DNA of 64,000 nucleotides from Haemophilus seminalis (GCF_006384255.1 NZ_VCED01000002.1:1-64000); one strand, 5' to 3'. Positions 49,520 to 59,498 are shown, counted from the first letter of the stretch. Numbers and translations: made by a program. The notes: a model not told the origin generated them from the letters alone.

Positions 49520-50998
49520 ATGGCTAACTATTTCAACACATTAAATTTACGTCAAAAATTAGACCAATTAGGTCGTTGTCGTTTTATGGATCGCGAAGAA
49601 TTTGCAGATGAAGCAAACTTCTTAAAAGGCAAAAAAATCGTTATCGTGGGCTGTGGTGCGCAAGGTTTAAACCAAGGTTTGAATATGCGTGATTCTGGCT
49701 TAGATATTAGCTATGCCTTACGCCCTGAAGCAATTGCTGAAAAACGCGCGTCATTCCAACGTGCAACTGAAAATGGTTTTAAAGTGGGTACTTATGAAGA
49801 ATTAATTCCAACTGCAGATTTAGTCGTAAACTTAACGCCAGACAAACAACACTCTAAAGTGGTTGCTGATGTCATGCCTTTAATGAAAAAAGACTCTGCA
49901 TTTGGTTATTCACACGGATTCAACATTGTTGAAGTTGGCGAAGAAATCCGTAAAGACATTACAGTTGTGATGGTTGCACCAAAATGTCCAGGTACAGAAG
50001 TACGTGAAGAATACAAACGTGGTTTCGGTGTGCCAACATTAATCGCGGTTCACCCTGAAAATGACCCGAAAGGCGAAGGCATGGCGATCGCAAAAGCATG
50101 GGCTGCGGCAACTGGCGGTCATAAAGCGGGTGTTTTAGAATCTTCATTCGTGGCAGAGGTAAAATCTGACTTAATGGGTGAGCAAACTATCCTTTGCGGT
50201 ATGTTACAAGCAGGTTCTATCGTATGTTATGACAAATTAGTGGCAGATGGTAAAGATCCTGCATACGCAGGTAAATTAATCCAATACGGTTGGGAAACGA
50301 TTACCGAAGCGTTAAAACAGGGCGGTATCACATTAATGATGGATCGCTTATCAAACAGCGCAAAATTACGTGCATTTGAACTAGCTGAACAAATCAAAGA
50401 AAGCCTTGGTTTCTTATATTACAAACACATGGATGACATCATTAGCGGCCACTTCTCTGCAACAATGATGGCTGACTGGGCAAATGGCGATAAAGACTTA
50501 TTCGCATGGCGTGAAGCAACAGGTAAAACAGCCTTTGAAAATGCGCCAAAATATGATGGCAAAATTAGCGAACAAGAATACTTTGATAACGGCGTGTTAA
50601 TGATTGCAATGGTGAAAGCTGGCGTGGAATTAGCTTTTGAAGCAATGGTAGCTAGCGGTATTTATGAAGAATCAGCTTACTACGAATCACTTCACGAATT
50701 ACCATTAATTGCGAACACCATAGCACGTAAACGCTTATACGAAATGAACGTGGTAATTTCAGATACTGCAGAATATGGTAACTACTTATTCTCTAACGTA
50801 GCGACTCCAATTCTTGCAAAAGAAATTATCCCTAACCTTCAAAAAGGCGACTTGGGCGAGCCAACTCCAGCAGTGGAAATCGATAACATCACCTTACGCG
50901 ATGTAAACGATGCAATTCGTAACCACCCTGTTGAATTAATCGGTCAAGAATTACGTGGTTATATGACAGATATGAAACGTATCGCAGTTGCGGGTTAA
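49520..50998 (+). CDS. ilvC: Ketol-acid reductoisomerase, class II
   Basis: 492 residues from ATG 49520, chosen by AAGGA 7 bases upstream and by the conserved [23 protein letters not shown] start; a reading from 49382 adds unconserved residues. The NADPH motif is [23 protein letters not shown]. The C-terminal half is duplicated, as in the long enterobacterial class. It converts acetolactate to dihydroxy-isovalerate in valine and isoleucine synthesis. A terminator follows at 51018. Confidence 0.98.
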   Translation: MANYFNTLNLRQKLDQLGRCRFMDREEFADEANFLKGKKIVIVGCGAQGLNQGLNMRDSGLDISYALRPEAIAEKRASFQRATENGFKVGTYEELIPTADLVVNLTPDKQHSKVVADVMPLMKKDSAFGYSHGFNIVEVGEEIRKDITVVMVAPKCPGTEVREEYKRGFGVPTLIAVHPENDPKGEGMAIAKAWAAATGGHKAGVLESSFVAEVKSDLMGEQTILCGMLQAGSIVCYDKLVADGKDPAYAGKLIQYGWETITEALKQGGITLMMDRLSNSAKLRAFELAEQIKESLGFLYYKHMDDIISGHFSATMMADWANGDKDLFAWREATGKTAFENAPKYDGKISEQEYFDNGVLMIAMVKAGVELAFEAMVASGIYEESAYYESLHELPLIANTIARKRLYEMNVVISDTAEYGNYLFSNVATPILAKEIIPNLQKGDLGEPTPAVEIDNITLRDVNDAIRNHPVELIGQELRGYMTDMKRIAVAG

Positions 50999-51017
50999 TA
51001 CTGAATTAAACCAAATT

Positions 51018-51104
51018 AAAACCGATTTTGTTAATGCAAAATCGGTTTTTTCATTCTTTAATCAATTTTTAAATCCAAAGTGCGGTAAGATTTCACCGCA
51101 CTTT
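51018..51104. terminator. Two successive hairpins after ilvC
   Basis: The first, AAAACCGATTTTG (51018-51030) with CAAAATCGGTTTT (51037-51049) and a T-run, is the ilvC terminator. The second is a pair of uptake signals, AAAGTGCGGT (51077-51086) with ACCGCACTTT (51095-51104). Confidence 0.9.
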
Positions 51105-51371
51105 TATTTGCCCTAACTAAATATTCAAAATCTTATAAATTCTAGAATCTTTTAGCTATTAAGAGAGAAATGAATTCGATTACTCTATTGTGTATCAAGG
51201 ATATCACGTACTGTCAAATCGATGATTTATTGATTATATTTCGATCAAAATAAAATAAAAAATATGATCAAGATCACAAAATGAATTCTTTCATAAGAAT
51301 GTGAACTTCAAAAGTGTATAATTTTATATCGATTATTGATTTTAAATAACTCAAGGATTGAGGAGAATATT
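51105..51371 (+). promoter_or_regulatory. Autotransporter promoter region with CRP-like site
   Basis: TATAAT at 51317-51322 is a good -10, predicting a start near 51329. TATGA-TCAAGA-TCACA at 51263-51278 is one base from the CRP consensus and centred at about -58. AGGAG (51361-51365) lies 6 bases before a TTG start. No simple-sequence repeat typical of phase-variable adhesin promoters was found. Confidence 0.62.
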
Positions 51372-54128
51372 TTGAAAAAACGTACTGCTTTAACTACTGC
51401 AAAAAGTTCAGTAGCCTTATTACTCTTTACATTGCCTTTATCTTCTAACCTTGCCTATTCTGCCCCATCCACAACGGGTGAAGGGAATATTGTCACAGGC
51501 GATCATGGCGTTGCAACTGGCTATAACAATGCTGTAACAGCTAAATATGGTTTAGCACAAGGTAATGATTCTGTTGCAACAGGTGGGAACATTTCTCGTG
51601 AAGAATTTAAGGCTATTCTTGAAAAAGAAAAGCAAACGTTTGCCGATAAGAGTATGGCGAACGATGATCTTTCCAAAATAAATATAAAAATTGAAGCTAA
51701 CAATAAAACTGAAACAGAACTAAGCAAAAAAATCAAAAAATTAGAAGAGTTAATCTCAAAGTATAATAATGATAAAACAAACAAAATAGATTCACTAAAT
51801 AAAGATTTAAATAACAAAAATAAGGAATTAGATAATTTAAAAAAAGAGTTTGATGAAGCCCAAAATAAACTAGGTTCCATCTTGACATCAATCAATTCAG
51901 GCGACAAGTTGGTTTGGATAACTTTTAGAGAACAAATTAAAAAACTTGATTTCACTAAACTTACAGATTCTTCAGAGGGAACAACCGGACGTCAAAAACT
52001 AGCAGAAGATTTAAAAAAAGAAGTTGAAAAGGCTTACCCTAATTACTCTGAAACTCTTAAAAAATGGGGTATAGATAAGTATGAAGGCGTTATTAATGGA
52101 TATATAAATGCAGGGACATTATTTGGTGCTAACAAAGTAAAGATACAAAAAATTATTGAATCTAGAAATCAAAAATATTTACTTAACTTTGGTACAGCAA
52201 GGGATCTAGGTATATACGCTAATCCTGATGTGGGAATTGTTCCAGATTTACTAGAAAAAGTAAATTCGGTAGATCCTATCAGTCTCACAAAAGAAGAAAC
52301 AATACCAAATAAAATGACAAACAGTTTCTTTTCATCTGACAAACAAAAACGTTATGTACAATATTCTACTTTACTAAAAATAATAGATGAGGAGAATATA
52401 ATAAGTGACTTAAATAAAAGTTATAACCTAAATAATAATAAATTAGATAATAATTTTGATAAACCTAATAATGTGGCAAACCTAGTATTTTATCTTCCAC
52501 CATTAAAAAATAATCAAGATAATAAAGATCCAGTAAATCACAGTAATTTTTTATTAACCGACCATGTATATTATGACTATAATTATAATATCGGTGCTAG
52601 TGGATACGAGGTTGAGGATAAAGATAAAGAGCAAGATAAAGATTCTATCTTCGAGCATACGGGTGAAGGAAATATACGTATAACCCATAAGGTTGAAGAT
52701 ACAACAAAACCTTTATTCTATTATTATAAAACGTCAAAATTTTTCGATGATATCTTCAATAGCGGAGAAGGCGCTGCCCTTACAGATAAGCAAGCAGAGA
52801 GATTAAAGGAATGGGTAAATAGATTTTACAATGACTTCTATAACCTAATCGATTTCAATGCACCTGAGGATAAGTGGCTTTTTGATAAAAAAGATTTTAT
52901 TAATAAACTTGATATTGTTGAAGGTTTTGCAAAAAAAATATCAGATTTTCTTGATGCTCGCAATAAAGAAATCGAATCCCCAACTACAGAAAATTCTGAA
53001 AAAAGAGAACTTCTTGCTAGGGAAATAGCTAAAGAGATACACAATCCTAAAAATTATTACGAAAATATTGAATTTAAATTTAAAGAATCCACTAAAGATT
53101 TATGGAATAAATATGCTGAAAAAACAGCAAAAGAATTAACTGATTGGGCTAAAAAATTGAAACTTTATGACCCATACAATGAAGTTGTTAAGGGAATAAC
53201 AGAGGAATCTGAAAAAGTCCAAAATGCCTTAAATGAAGCTAAAATAAAATTTGAGGATAAGGAACGGGAAATTAATGATCTCAAATCTCAAATTGACAAA
53301 CTACAATCAGATTCAAATAATTCAGATGAGTTAAAACGAAGACAAGAAGAACTTGCAGAGAAACAAGCAGAAAAAGAAGAGCTTGAAAAAGAGCGAGCCA
53401 AAAAGGAAAAAGCATTAAAAGAGTTAGAGGAAAAACTAACACGTCATTTTTCTAACATTGGTGAAAACTCAATTGCCGCTGGGAAAGAATCCTTTGCAAG
53501 TGGTACAAATTCAATTGCTATCGGTACCAAAAATGAGGTAACAGGTAATAATTCTGTAGCGATTGGTGCAGGGAATAAAGTTGCATCACATAATGTGATG
53601 GTGTTAGGCAATAATGTCACTGTTGATGCTGGGTTTGATGGTGCTGTAGTATTAGGTAACGAATCTGCGCCAAGTAAACCAATGCCTGTAGAAAGCATCA
53701 CTATTCAAGGCACCACTTATCGATTTGCTGGTACAAATCCAACATCAACTGTCAGCGTAGGTGCAGAAGGTAAAGAGCGTCAAATTACGCACGTTGCAGC
53801 AGGTCGTATTACCAGTACATCAACGGATGCGATTAACGGCTCTCAACTTTATTCTGTTGTCGAGGCTATTAATCAAAAAGTTACCCAACATAATAAAATG
53901 CTGAAAGCGGGGATTGCCGGTTCTGCTGCAATAGCCGGATTACCACAAGTACGAGGTAATGGTAAGTCTATGATTTCTGCGGGTGCAGGAAACTTCAAAG
54001 GACAAAATGCTATCGCAGTGGGATATAGTCGCTCAAGTGACAACGGTAAAGTGTTATTCCGCCTAAGTGGAAGCACAAATACTCAAGGCGATGTGGTAAG
54101 CTCCGTTGGCGTAGGCTACGAATGGTAA
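51372..54128 (+). CDS. Trimeric autotransporter adhesin (YadA/UspA-like)
   Basis: 918 residues from TTG 51372, chosen for AGGAG upstream and because it begins the MKKRTALTTAKSSVALLLF signal peptide (about 1-31). Then come a short YadA-type head (about 33-75, GEGNIVTGDHGVATGYNN), a coiled coil (about 80-165), a large region of about 165-640 without recognised motifs, and a second coiled coil (about 650-730, Glu/Lys heptads). A second YadA head follows (NSIAAGKESFASGTNSIAIG), then a neck (STDAINGSQLY) and the YadA anchor (last 75 residues, ending VGVGYEW). The head-stalk-head plan recalls Haemophilus Cha-type adhesins, but I cannot confirm that name. Confidence 0.92.
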   Translation: MKKRTALTTAKSSVALLLFTLPLSSNLAYSAPSTTGEGNIVTGDHGVATGYNNAVTAKYGLAQGNDSVATGGNISREEFKAILEKEKQTFADKSMANDDLSKINIKIEANNKTETELSKKIKKLEELISKYNNDKTNKIDSLNKDLNNKNKELDNLKKEFDEAQNKLGSILTSINSGDKLVWITFREQIKKLDFTKLTDSSEGTTGRQKLAEDLKKEVEKAYPNYSETLKKWGIDKYEGVINGYINAGTLFGANKVKIQKIIESRNQKYLLNFGTARDLGIYANPDVGIVPDLLEKVNSVDPISLTKEETIPNKMTNSFFSSDKQKRYVQYSTLLKIIDEENIISDLNKSYNLNNNKLDNNFDKPNNVANLVFYLPPLKNNQDNKDPVNHSNFLLTDHVYYDYNYNIGASGYEVEDKDKEQDKDSIFEHTGEGNIRITHKVEDTTKPLFYYYKTSKFFDDIFNSGEGAALTDKQAERLKEWVNRFYNDFYNLIDFNAPEDKWLFDKKDFINKLDIVEGFAKKISDFLDARNKEIESPTTENSEKRELLAREIAKEIHNPKNYYENIEFKFKESTKDLWNKYAEKTAKELTDWAKKLKLYDPYNEVVKGITEESEKVQNALNEAKIKFEDKEREINDLKSQIDKLQSDSNNSDELKRRQEELAEKQAEKEELEKERAKKEKALKELEEKLTRHFSNIGENSIAAGKESFASGTNSIAIGTKNEVTGNNSVAIGAGNKVASHNVMVLGNNVTVDAGFDGAVVLGNESAPSKPMPVESITIQGTTYRFAGTNPTSTVSVGAEGKERQITHVAAGRITSTSTDAINGSQLYSVVEAINQKVTQHNKMLKAGIAGSAAIAGLPQVRGNGKSMISAGAGNFKGQNAIAVGYSRSSDNGKVLFRLSGSTNTQGDVVSSVGVGYEW

Positions 54129-54153
54129 GCTAAGACACAAAAAGTAGGTGAAT

Positions 54154-54204
54154 TGATCAGCCCTCAAAAGTTGGACTAACTAAACCAATAATTGGGTGCA
54201 GATT
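54154..54204 (+). mobile_element. Solitary 51-bp insertion-sequence end
   Basis: TGATC..AAAAGTTGGACTAA.TAAACCAA.AATTG.GGTGCAGATT matches, almost throughout, the right end of the second decayed IS (minus strand from 36557). No transposase follows: an uptake signal (54210-54218) and then tpiA come next. It is a remnant left by deletion or recombination, 26 bases after the adhesin stop. Confidence 0.85.
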
Positions 54205-54244
54205 AATTCACCGCACTTTTTTTGTTATTCTAATTAACTAAAAA

Positions 54245-55036
54245 TTAATTTTTCGCTGCTGCCGCTGCTTTTACAATTACTGCAAATGCTGGGGCTTTTA
54301 ATGATGCGCCACCTACTAATGCGCCGTCGATATCTGGCTGAGTAAATAATTCAGCTGCATTTGCATCATTTACAGAACCGCCGTATTGAATAATCACTTG
54401 GTCTGCCACGGCTTGTGATTTTGCTGCAATGTGGTGACGGATAAATGCATGAACGGCTTGTGCTTGTGTTGGGGTCGCAGATTTACCAGTACCGATCGCC
54501 CAGATTGGTTCGTATGCGATCACTGCACCATTGAATGCTTCTACACCTAAGGCGTTGATTACTGCATCAATTTGACGTGCGCACACTTCTTCTGTTTTGC
54601 CTGCTTCGTTCTCAGCTTCAGTTTCACCAATACATAATACTGGTACTAAACCAGCTTCTTTTAATGCACCAAATTTTTTCGCTACGAATTCATCGCTTTC
54701 TTTGTGGTAAGTACGACGTTCAGAGTGACCAATAATGATGTATTTTGCACCAAAATCTTTTAACATTTCGCTAGAAATATCACCAGTAAATGCACCTTTT
54801 ACATTGATATCTACGTTTTGTGCACCTAATTGAATTACACTTTTACCGCCACAGCTGCAACCACAACCAGAAAGTACTGCTTCAGCCGTACCTAAATACA
54901 TAACGGGGGGGGCAATTGCCACATCACAACCTGTTACATCATGTAATTCTGCTTTTAATCCTTCGATTAATTCTTTGGTGAACGCTTTGGAACCGTTTAA
55001 TTTCCAGTTACCCATAACTAAAGGACGACGTGCCAT
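54245..55036 (-). CDS. tpiA: Triosephosphate isomerase
   Basis: 263 residues from ATG 55036, preceded by GGAG; a reading from 55093 adds 19 unconserved residues. Active-site motifs are GNWKLNGSK (Lys), IIGHSERR (His) and [10 protein letters not shown] (Glu). It interconverts dihydroxyacetone phosphate and glyceraldehyde 3-phosphate. A short cysteine-rich insertion, [11 protein letters not shown] (about 57-67), is unusual for the family. An 8-base C run within the gene (54905-54912) could be slippage-prone. Confidence 0.97.
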   Translation of the reverse strand: MARRPLVMGNWKLNGSKAFTKELIEGLKAELHDVTGCDVAIAPPVMYLGTAEAVLSGCGCSCGGKSVIQLGAQNVDINVKGAFTGDISSEMLKDFGAKYIIIGHSERRTYHKESDEFVAKKFGALKEAGLVPVLCIGETEAENEAGKTEEVCARQIDAVINALGVEAFNGAVIAYEPIWAIGTGKSATPTQAQAVHAFIRHHIAAKSQAVADQVIIQYGGSVNDANAAELFTQPDIDGALVGGASLKAPAFAVIVKAAAAAKN

Positions 55037-55201
55037 TTTTGTTTCTCCATAGTTGATAAAATTAACTCGCTTACTATACCAAAATTTCGCCACGATTCTT
55101 TGCAGAAGATCATAAAATTAAAAAAATTCTCATAGAAAGATGATTATCTTGTGCTAAAAAGCTACAATTACCTGTATGGAACCAATAAAAAATAACCAAT
55201 T

Positions 55202-55636
55202 ATGAAACTTTTCAAAGCTGAACAATGGAATATTGACGTGCTTCTTCCTCTTTTTGAAGCCTATCGCCAAGCCTATGGACAAGCAGAGAATCCAGAACGC
55301 ACTTTGGCTTTTTTAACTAATCGTATGCGTTTTAATGAAAGCCTGTTTTTTATTGCGGTGGATGAAAATGAAAAGGCTATTGGCTTTGTGCAGCTTTTCC
55401 CTCGCCTTTCTTCTTTACAATTACAACGCTATTGGCAAATCACCGATATTTTTGTGTTAGAACATGCTCAACAAACAGAGATTTATGCGGCGTTGATTTC
55501 TAAAGCAAAAGACTTTGTGCATTTCACGCAATCCAATCGTTTAGTGGCAGAATTAGCGCAAAATCAATATTCAATGTTGGAATCGGAAGGGTTTAAATTA
55601 AACCCGAAAGAACGTTTATTTGAATTGAGTCTGTAA
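55202..55636 (+). CDS. GNAT-family acetyltransferase
   Basis: 144 residues with the GNAT fold: [34 protein letters not shown] contains the beta-4 strand, and the following [22 protein letters not shown] is the acetyl-CoA loop region, though the usual Q/RxxGxG/A loop is degenerate. Substrate unknown. Its stop overlaps the xerC start (TAATG-type), so it is translationally coupled with the recombinase. Confidence 0.8.
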   Translation: MKLFKAEQWNIDVLLPLFEAYRQAYGQAENPERTLAFLTNRMRFNESLFFIAVDENEKAIGFVQLFPRLSSLQLQRYWQITDIFVLEHAQQTEIYAALISKAKDFVHFTQSNRLVAELAQNQYSMLESEGFKLNPKERLFELSL

Positions 55637-56523
55637 TGCTAACAGCGTTAAATCGTTATTGGGATTATTTGCGGATTGAACGCCAAATGAGCCCTCACAC
55701 GCTCACCAATTATCAACATCAACTCGATGCCATCATCAAAATCTTAGTGCAACAAGATATTCATGCTTGGGCACAAGTGACACCCAGCGTGGTGCGGTTT
55801 ATTTTGGCGGAAAGCAAAAAACAAGGCTTAAAAGAAAAAAGCTTGGCTTTGCGTTTATCGGCACTGCGTCGATTTCTCAGTTTTTTGGTGCAACAAGGCG
55901 AATTGAAAGTGAATCCCGCCACCGGCATTTCCGCACCGAAACAAGGCAAGCATTTACCGAAAAATATGGATGGCGAGCAAGTTCAACAATTGCTTGCCAA
56001 CGATAGCAAAGAGCCGATTGATATTCGTGATCGTGCTATTTTGGAATTAATGTATAGTTCAGGTTTGCGCTTATCTGAATTACAAGGTTTAGATTTAAAC
56101 AGCATTAATACTCGTGTGCGGGAAGTGCGCGTTATCGGGAAAGGCAACAAAGAGCGTGTCGTGCCGTTTGGGCGTTATGCTTCGCATGCCATTCAAGAAT
56201 GGTTAAAAGTGCGGGCATTATTTAACCCAAAAGATGAGGCGTTATTTGTTAGCCAGCTTGGAAATCGTATTTCTCATCGAGCCATTCAAAAACGCTTGGA
56301 AACTTGGGGAATTCGTCAAGGCTTAAACAGCCATCTTAATCCGCACAAACTACGTCATTCTTTTGCGACGCATATGTTGGAAGCCAGTTCTGATTTACGC
56401 GCGGTGCAAGAATTGCTTGGGCATAGCAACCTTTCCACCACACAAATTTATACTCACTTAAATTTTCAACATCTGGCGGAAGTGTACGATCAGGCTCATC
56501 CAAGAGCGAAACGTAAAAAATAA
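55636..56523 (+). CDS. xerC: Tyrosine recombinase XerC
   Basis: 295 residues. A SAM-like N-terminal core-binding domain (about 1-85) precedes the catalytic domain with Arg in [43 protein letters not shown] (the nucleophile tyrosine) and a KRKK end. With XerD it resolves chromosome dimers at dif. The order and sizes match XerC; XerD is a paralogue that cannot be wholly excluded. No dif site was recognised in this window. Confidence 0.92.
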   Translation: MLTALNRYWDYLRIERQMSPHTLTNYQHQLDAIIKILVQQDIHAWAQVTPSVVRFILAESKKQGLKEKSLALRLSALRRFLSFLVQQGELKVNPATGISAPKQGKHLPKNMDGEQVQQLLANDSKEPIDIRDRAILELMYSSGLRLSELQGLDLNSINTRVREVRVIGKGNKERVVPFGRYASHAIQEWLKVRALFNPKDEALFVSQLGNRISHRAIQKRLETWGIRQGLNSHLNPHKLRHSFATHMLEASSDLRAVQELLGHSNLSTTQIYTHLNFQHLAEVYDQAHPRAKRKK

Positions 56524-56642
56524 ACGCCCTCTAAACCGATTATAATAAAAAGAGGTAAGCCATGATTCTGGCTAGAAGGGCACAGGGTCAACAAAGGAAA
56601 AAATTTTACCTGTTCAATAAACTGTGACAAATTTAGTTTAAT

Positions 56643-56930
56643 TCAGAGTGCTAATTGCGGGTAAAACTTCTGCGTTATCGCCACAAAATCTAGCATAGTA
56701 ATAGACCGCACTTTACTTTCTCTAGGTAAAAGTGCGGTGAGATTTCTTGCCAGAATATCTTGCTCTAACAACAGACATTCAGCTGGGCATTGTTCAAAAC
56801 AATGCGGATATTTAATTGCTAGCAAGACTCCATCTTGCCATAACACCACCGCATCATTCTCAGTAATATTCGCAAAATACCCCTCAAGTTCTCTTTGCGC
56901 ATAATCTGCTTGTGAAAAAGTATAAAGCAT
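56643..56930 (-). CDS. tusB: TusB: sulfur-relay subunit
   Basis: 95 residues, the DsrH-like fold. MLYTFSQADYAQRELEGYF and ITMLDFVAITQKFYP match TusB. TusBCD relays sulfur from TusA to TusE for 2-thiouridine in tRNA. It is last in the yheO-tusD-tusC-tusB order. In E. coli rpsL follows; here the convergent xerC does. Two uptake signals (56705 and 56730) lie inside the short gene, inverted. Confidence 0.9.
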   Translation of the reverse strand: MLYTFSQADYAQRELEGYFANITENDAVVLWQDGVLLAIKYPHCFEQCPAECLLLEQDILARNLTALLPRESKVRSITMLDFVAITQKFYPQLAL

Positions 56931-56938
56931 GATTTTCC

Positions 56939-57298
56939 TTAAAAAGTCAGCAATTTTTCAGCTTGATTCAGTTTGGACATAAAAGAAGCACGATTCATTT
57001 TTTCAGCTGAAATAATACATTGCTCTGACGAAATGCCGAATTTTTCCAAACTTTCTGAACAAATGAAACGTTGTGTTATTTCATATAAATCTAACAATTT
57101 AAAGGTGCGAATAAAATCTTTTTGGAGAATATGTTCTGGTTGTTGATAAGAAACAAGATTCAGCACACCGTCATCTATAAAGAATACGCCAATATCCTCT
57201 TCATCACAAAAAGCCGTTGCGGCAAGTAATGCATCTAATCCCTCACGGGAAAGTGCGGTGCCATGGGGAACGGTTTTAAACAAAAAAGCAATTTTCAT
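56939..57298 (-). CDS. tusC: TusC: sulfur-relay subunit
   Basis: 119 residues of the DsrE/F fold. IAFLFKTVPHGTALSREGLDALLAATAF is typical of TusC. It forms the TusBCD heterohexamer with its neighbours. It overlaps the end of tusD by 4 bases and is 8 bases before tusB. Confidence 0.92.
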   Translation of the reverse strand: MKIAFLFKTVPHGTALSREGLDALLAATAFCDEEDIGVFFIDDGVLNLVSYQQPEHILQKDFIRTFKLLDLYEITQRFICSESLEKFGISSEQCIISAEKMNRASFMSKLNQAEKLLTF

Positions 57299-57675
57299 AA
57301 TGTGATGACTCGCTCAGCCTTTAATGTTGCTGATATAAATTCACCTAGCCCCGCAATCGTGAAGCCCTCAGCAAGATTGATTTTTTCTGGGTTTTCTGCC
57401 GTTAAAGTATCCACGATGCCACGACGTTGTGAAGCGGCAACACAAAGGTGCAATGGAATTTGATGCATTATAGCAAGATCTTGCCAACACTTTTGCAAAT
57501 TGACTTCATCACTAGCAGGATAAACTAATGCGTTGCCATTCGTCACACCATCTTGGAAAAAGAAAATTTGGACGATCTCATGTTTTTTTTCAATCAATGC
57601 TTTGGCAAATTGGTAAGCTAAAAAAGCCCCTTGCTGACCATAAATAGGGCTTTTCACTGCAAGTACATAGCGCAT
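57295..57675 (-). CDS. tusD: TusD: sulfur-relay subunit with catalytic cysteine
   Basis: 126 residues. AVKSPIYGQQGAFLAYQFAKALIEKKHEI and the sulfur-carrying cysteine in IPLHLCVAASQRRGI near residue 78 match TusD. It accepts persulfide from TusA and passes it to TusE. It begins at the base where the regulator gene upstream ends. Confidence 0.93.
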   Translation of the reverse strand: MRYVLAVKSPIYGQQGAFLAYQFAKALIEKKHEIVQIFFFQDGVTNGNALVYPASDEVNLQKCWQDLAIMHQIPLHLCVAASQRRGIVDTLTAENPEKINLAEGFTIAGLGEFISATLKAERVITL

Positions 57676-58340
57676 TATTCTTGCTCGTGTTTTATTTGAC
57701 GAATATAGAGATAGACCGTATGGCGGGAAATATCCAAACGCTCAGCCACTAAATTGATCGCATCTTTAATGTCAAAAATACCTTTTTCATACAGAGATAA
57801 GACAATTTGGCGGTTTTTAGTGTTATTGGCCACCATACGATCAGTATTTACTTCCTCGATGGTTTTCTCAATAGTTTGATTGACTAAATCCTCAACAGAG
57901 CTTGCAAAATTGACAGCCGATGTTTCTTCTGTTTTTTCTGTTGGCATAAAAGCCTGTACAAATTGTGAAATGGGCACATCTAAATTAATATTAATACAAA
58001 GTAAACCAATAATACGTTGGACTTTATTACGAATCGCAATCGTGACAGATTTCATCAACACACTGCCTTTAGTGCGAGTAAAATAAGGCTTAGAAACACT
58101 TTCACTTTGCATATTACGGAGTGAACGTAATGCCAAATCAGTAATTGGTGAGCCCACTTGACGATTCGTATTATGGCCATTTGCAATACAAATAGCAGAA
58201 TGCTCAATATCTTCTAAAGAATGTAAAACGATTTCACAGTGTTCGCCAATCAGCGCGCTAACGCCATCAACAACCGCTTTATAAGAATTAATGATAGTGC
58301 GATCTTCATCCGTGAAAGGTTGTTTATCGTTTAATGTCAT
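57675..58340 (-). CDS. YheO-type PAS/HTH regulator
   Basis: 221 residues. The N-terminal YheO-like PAS domain (about 20-130) contains EHCEIVLHSLEDIEHSAICIANGHN, and the C-terminal HTH (about 170-221) contains YEKGIFDIKDAINLVAERLDISRHTVYLYIRQ. The same gene precedes tusDCB in E. coli (yheO). Its ligand and targets are unknown. One base shared with tusD indicates coupling. Confidence 0.88.
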   Translation of the reverse strand: MTLNDKQPFTDEDRTIINSYKAVVDGVSALIGEHCEIVLHSLEDIEHSAICIANGHNTNRQVGSPITDLALRSLRNMQSESVSKPYFTRTKGSVLMKSVTIAIRNKVQRIIGLLCININLDVPISQFVQAFMPTEKTEETSAVNFASSVEDLVNQTIEKTIEEVNTDRMVANNTKNRQIVLSLYEKGIFDIKDAINLVAERLDISRHTVYLYIRQIKHEQE

Positions 58341-58427
58341 GGTTCGAGGTTAAAAGTGCGGTCAAAATTCACTGAGTTTTATAACAAATGACACGCATTA
58401 AAAAAACATGTGCCATGATAAGAAGTA

Positions 58428-59153
58428 TTATTTTTCTGATTTAGGATTTACATCTAAAACTTCTACATCAAAAATGAGGGTTGAATTAGGTGGAATAGAC
58501 GCGCCGGCACCTTGTTTACCATAACCTAACGCTGGTGGAATCACTAACTGAATTTTTCCACCTTTTTTCACCAATTGAAGGCCTTCTGTCCATCCAGGAA
58601 TAACTTGATTTAATTGGAATTCAACCGGTTGACCACGCTCCACAGAACTATCAAATACTTTTCCATTTGGTAATTTACCAGTGTAATGCACTTTTACAGT
58701 ATCGGTAGCTTTAATTGCCTCACCTTTACCCGCATTTTCAATTTTGTAAAGTAAACCTGATTTAGTCGTTTTAACATCTTTGCCTTTAGCAAAATCAGCG
58801 CGATATTTATCCCCCTCATCCTGAGCACTTTTCGCAATGGCTTCCGCTTTTGCTTTTGATGCAGATACTAATTTCGCTTCAATAGCTTCTAAAGTTTTTT
58901 GTACATTTTCATCTTTACGCACATCAACTTTACCCTCTAAAGCATCTTTTAAACCATCTAAGATACGAGCATTATCATAAGTAATCACTTCTTTGTGCGC
59001 ATCGACCAAATCTTTCATTTGCCCACCCATTAATGCGCCCACGGCATAAGAGGCAGCTTTTTCATCAAGCGCTTTTTCTTCCGCAAAAACTTGGCCAGAA
59101 ATCACCGCACTTACCATTAATGCTGCGATAGATAATTTTTGAATTTTTAACAT
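58428..59153 (-). CDS. fkpA: FkpA-type periplasmic peptidyl-prolyl isomerase
   Basis: 241 residues. Signal peptide about 1-24 (ending GQVFA), an N-terminal dimerisation and chaperone domain (about 25-125), and a C-terminal FKBP domain with VKVHYTGKLPNGKVFDSSVERGQPVEF and LVIPPALGYGKQGAGASIPPNSTLIFDVE. It assists folding of periplasmic and outer-membrane proteins. It is divergent from slyX, the same pairing as in E. coli. Confidence 0.95.
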   Translation of the reverse strand: MLKIQKLSIAALMVSAVISGQVFAEEKALDEKAASYAVGALMGGQMKDLVDAHKEVITYDNARILDGLKDALEGKVDVRKDENVQKTLEAIEAKLVSASKAKAEAIAKSAQDEGDKYRADFAKGKDVKTTKSGLLYKIENAGKGEAIKATDTVKVHYTGKLPNGKVFDSSVERGQPVEFQLNQVIPGWTEGLQLVKKGGKIQLVIPPALGYGKQGAGASIPPNSTLIFDVEVLDVNPKSEK

Positions 59154-59250
59154 ATGTGTTAATCCTTTATAATAAATGAAATAATTCTGAGGCTAGATTA
59201 AATCGCTTTTAACCTATTCTCAACTTTTTTTTAAAATTTAGAGAAATTTT

Positions 59251-59472
59251 ATGCACATTGAACAAATATTAGAAAATCGTATTACTGAACTTGAAACCAA
59301 AATCGCGTTTCAAGAGCAACTATTAGACGAACTGAATCATGCATTAGTTCAACAACAATTTGCGCTTGATAAAATGCAAGTTCAGCTACGCTATGTGGCA
59401 AGTAAATTAAAAGATTTTCATCCCACAAATATTGCAAGCCAAGCGGAAGAAACGCCACCACCGCATTATTAA
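59251..59472 (+). CDS. slyX: SlyX family protein
   Basis: 73 residues. A coiled coil (about 5-55, [30 protein letters not shown]) leads to the typical [17 protein letters not shown] tail of SlyX. Function unknown. Located beside fkpA, as in enterics. A terminator follows. Confidence 0.93.
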   Translation: MHIEQILENRITELETKIAFQEQLLDELNHALVQQQFALDKMQVQLRYVASKLKDFHPTNIASQAEETPPPHY

Positions 59473-59498
59473 TTTCTGCAATAAATTCGTACAAATGA

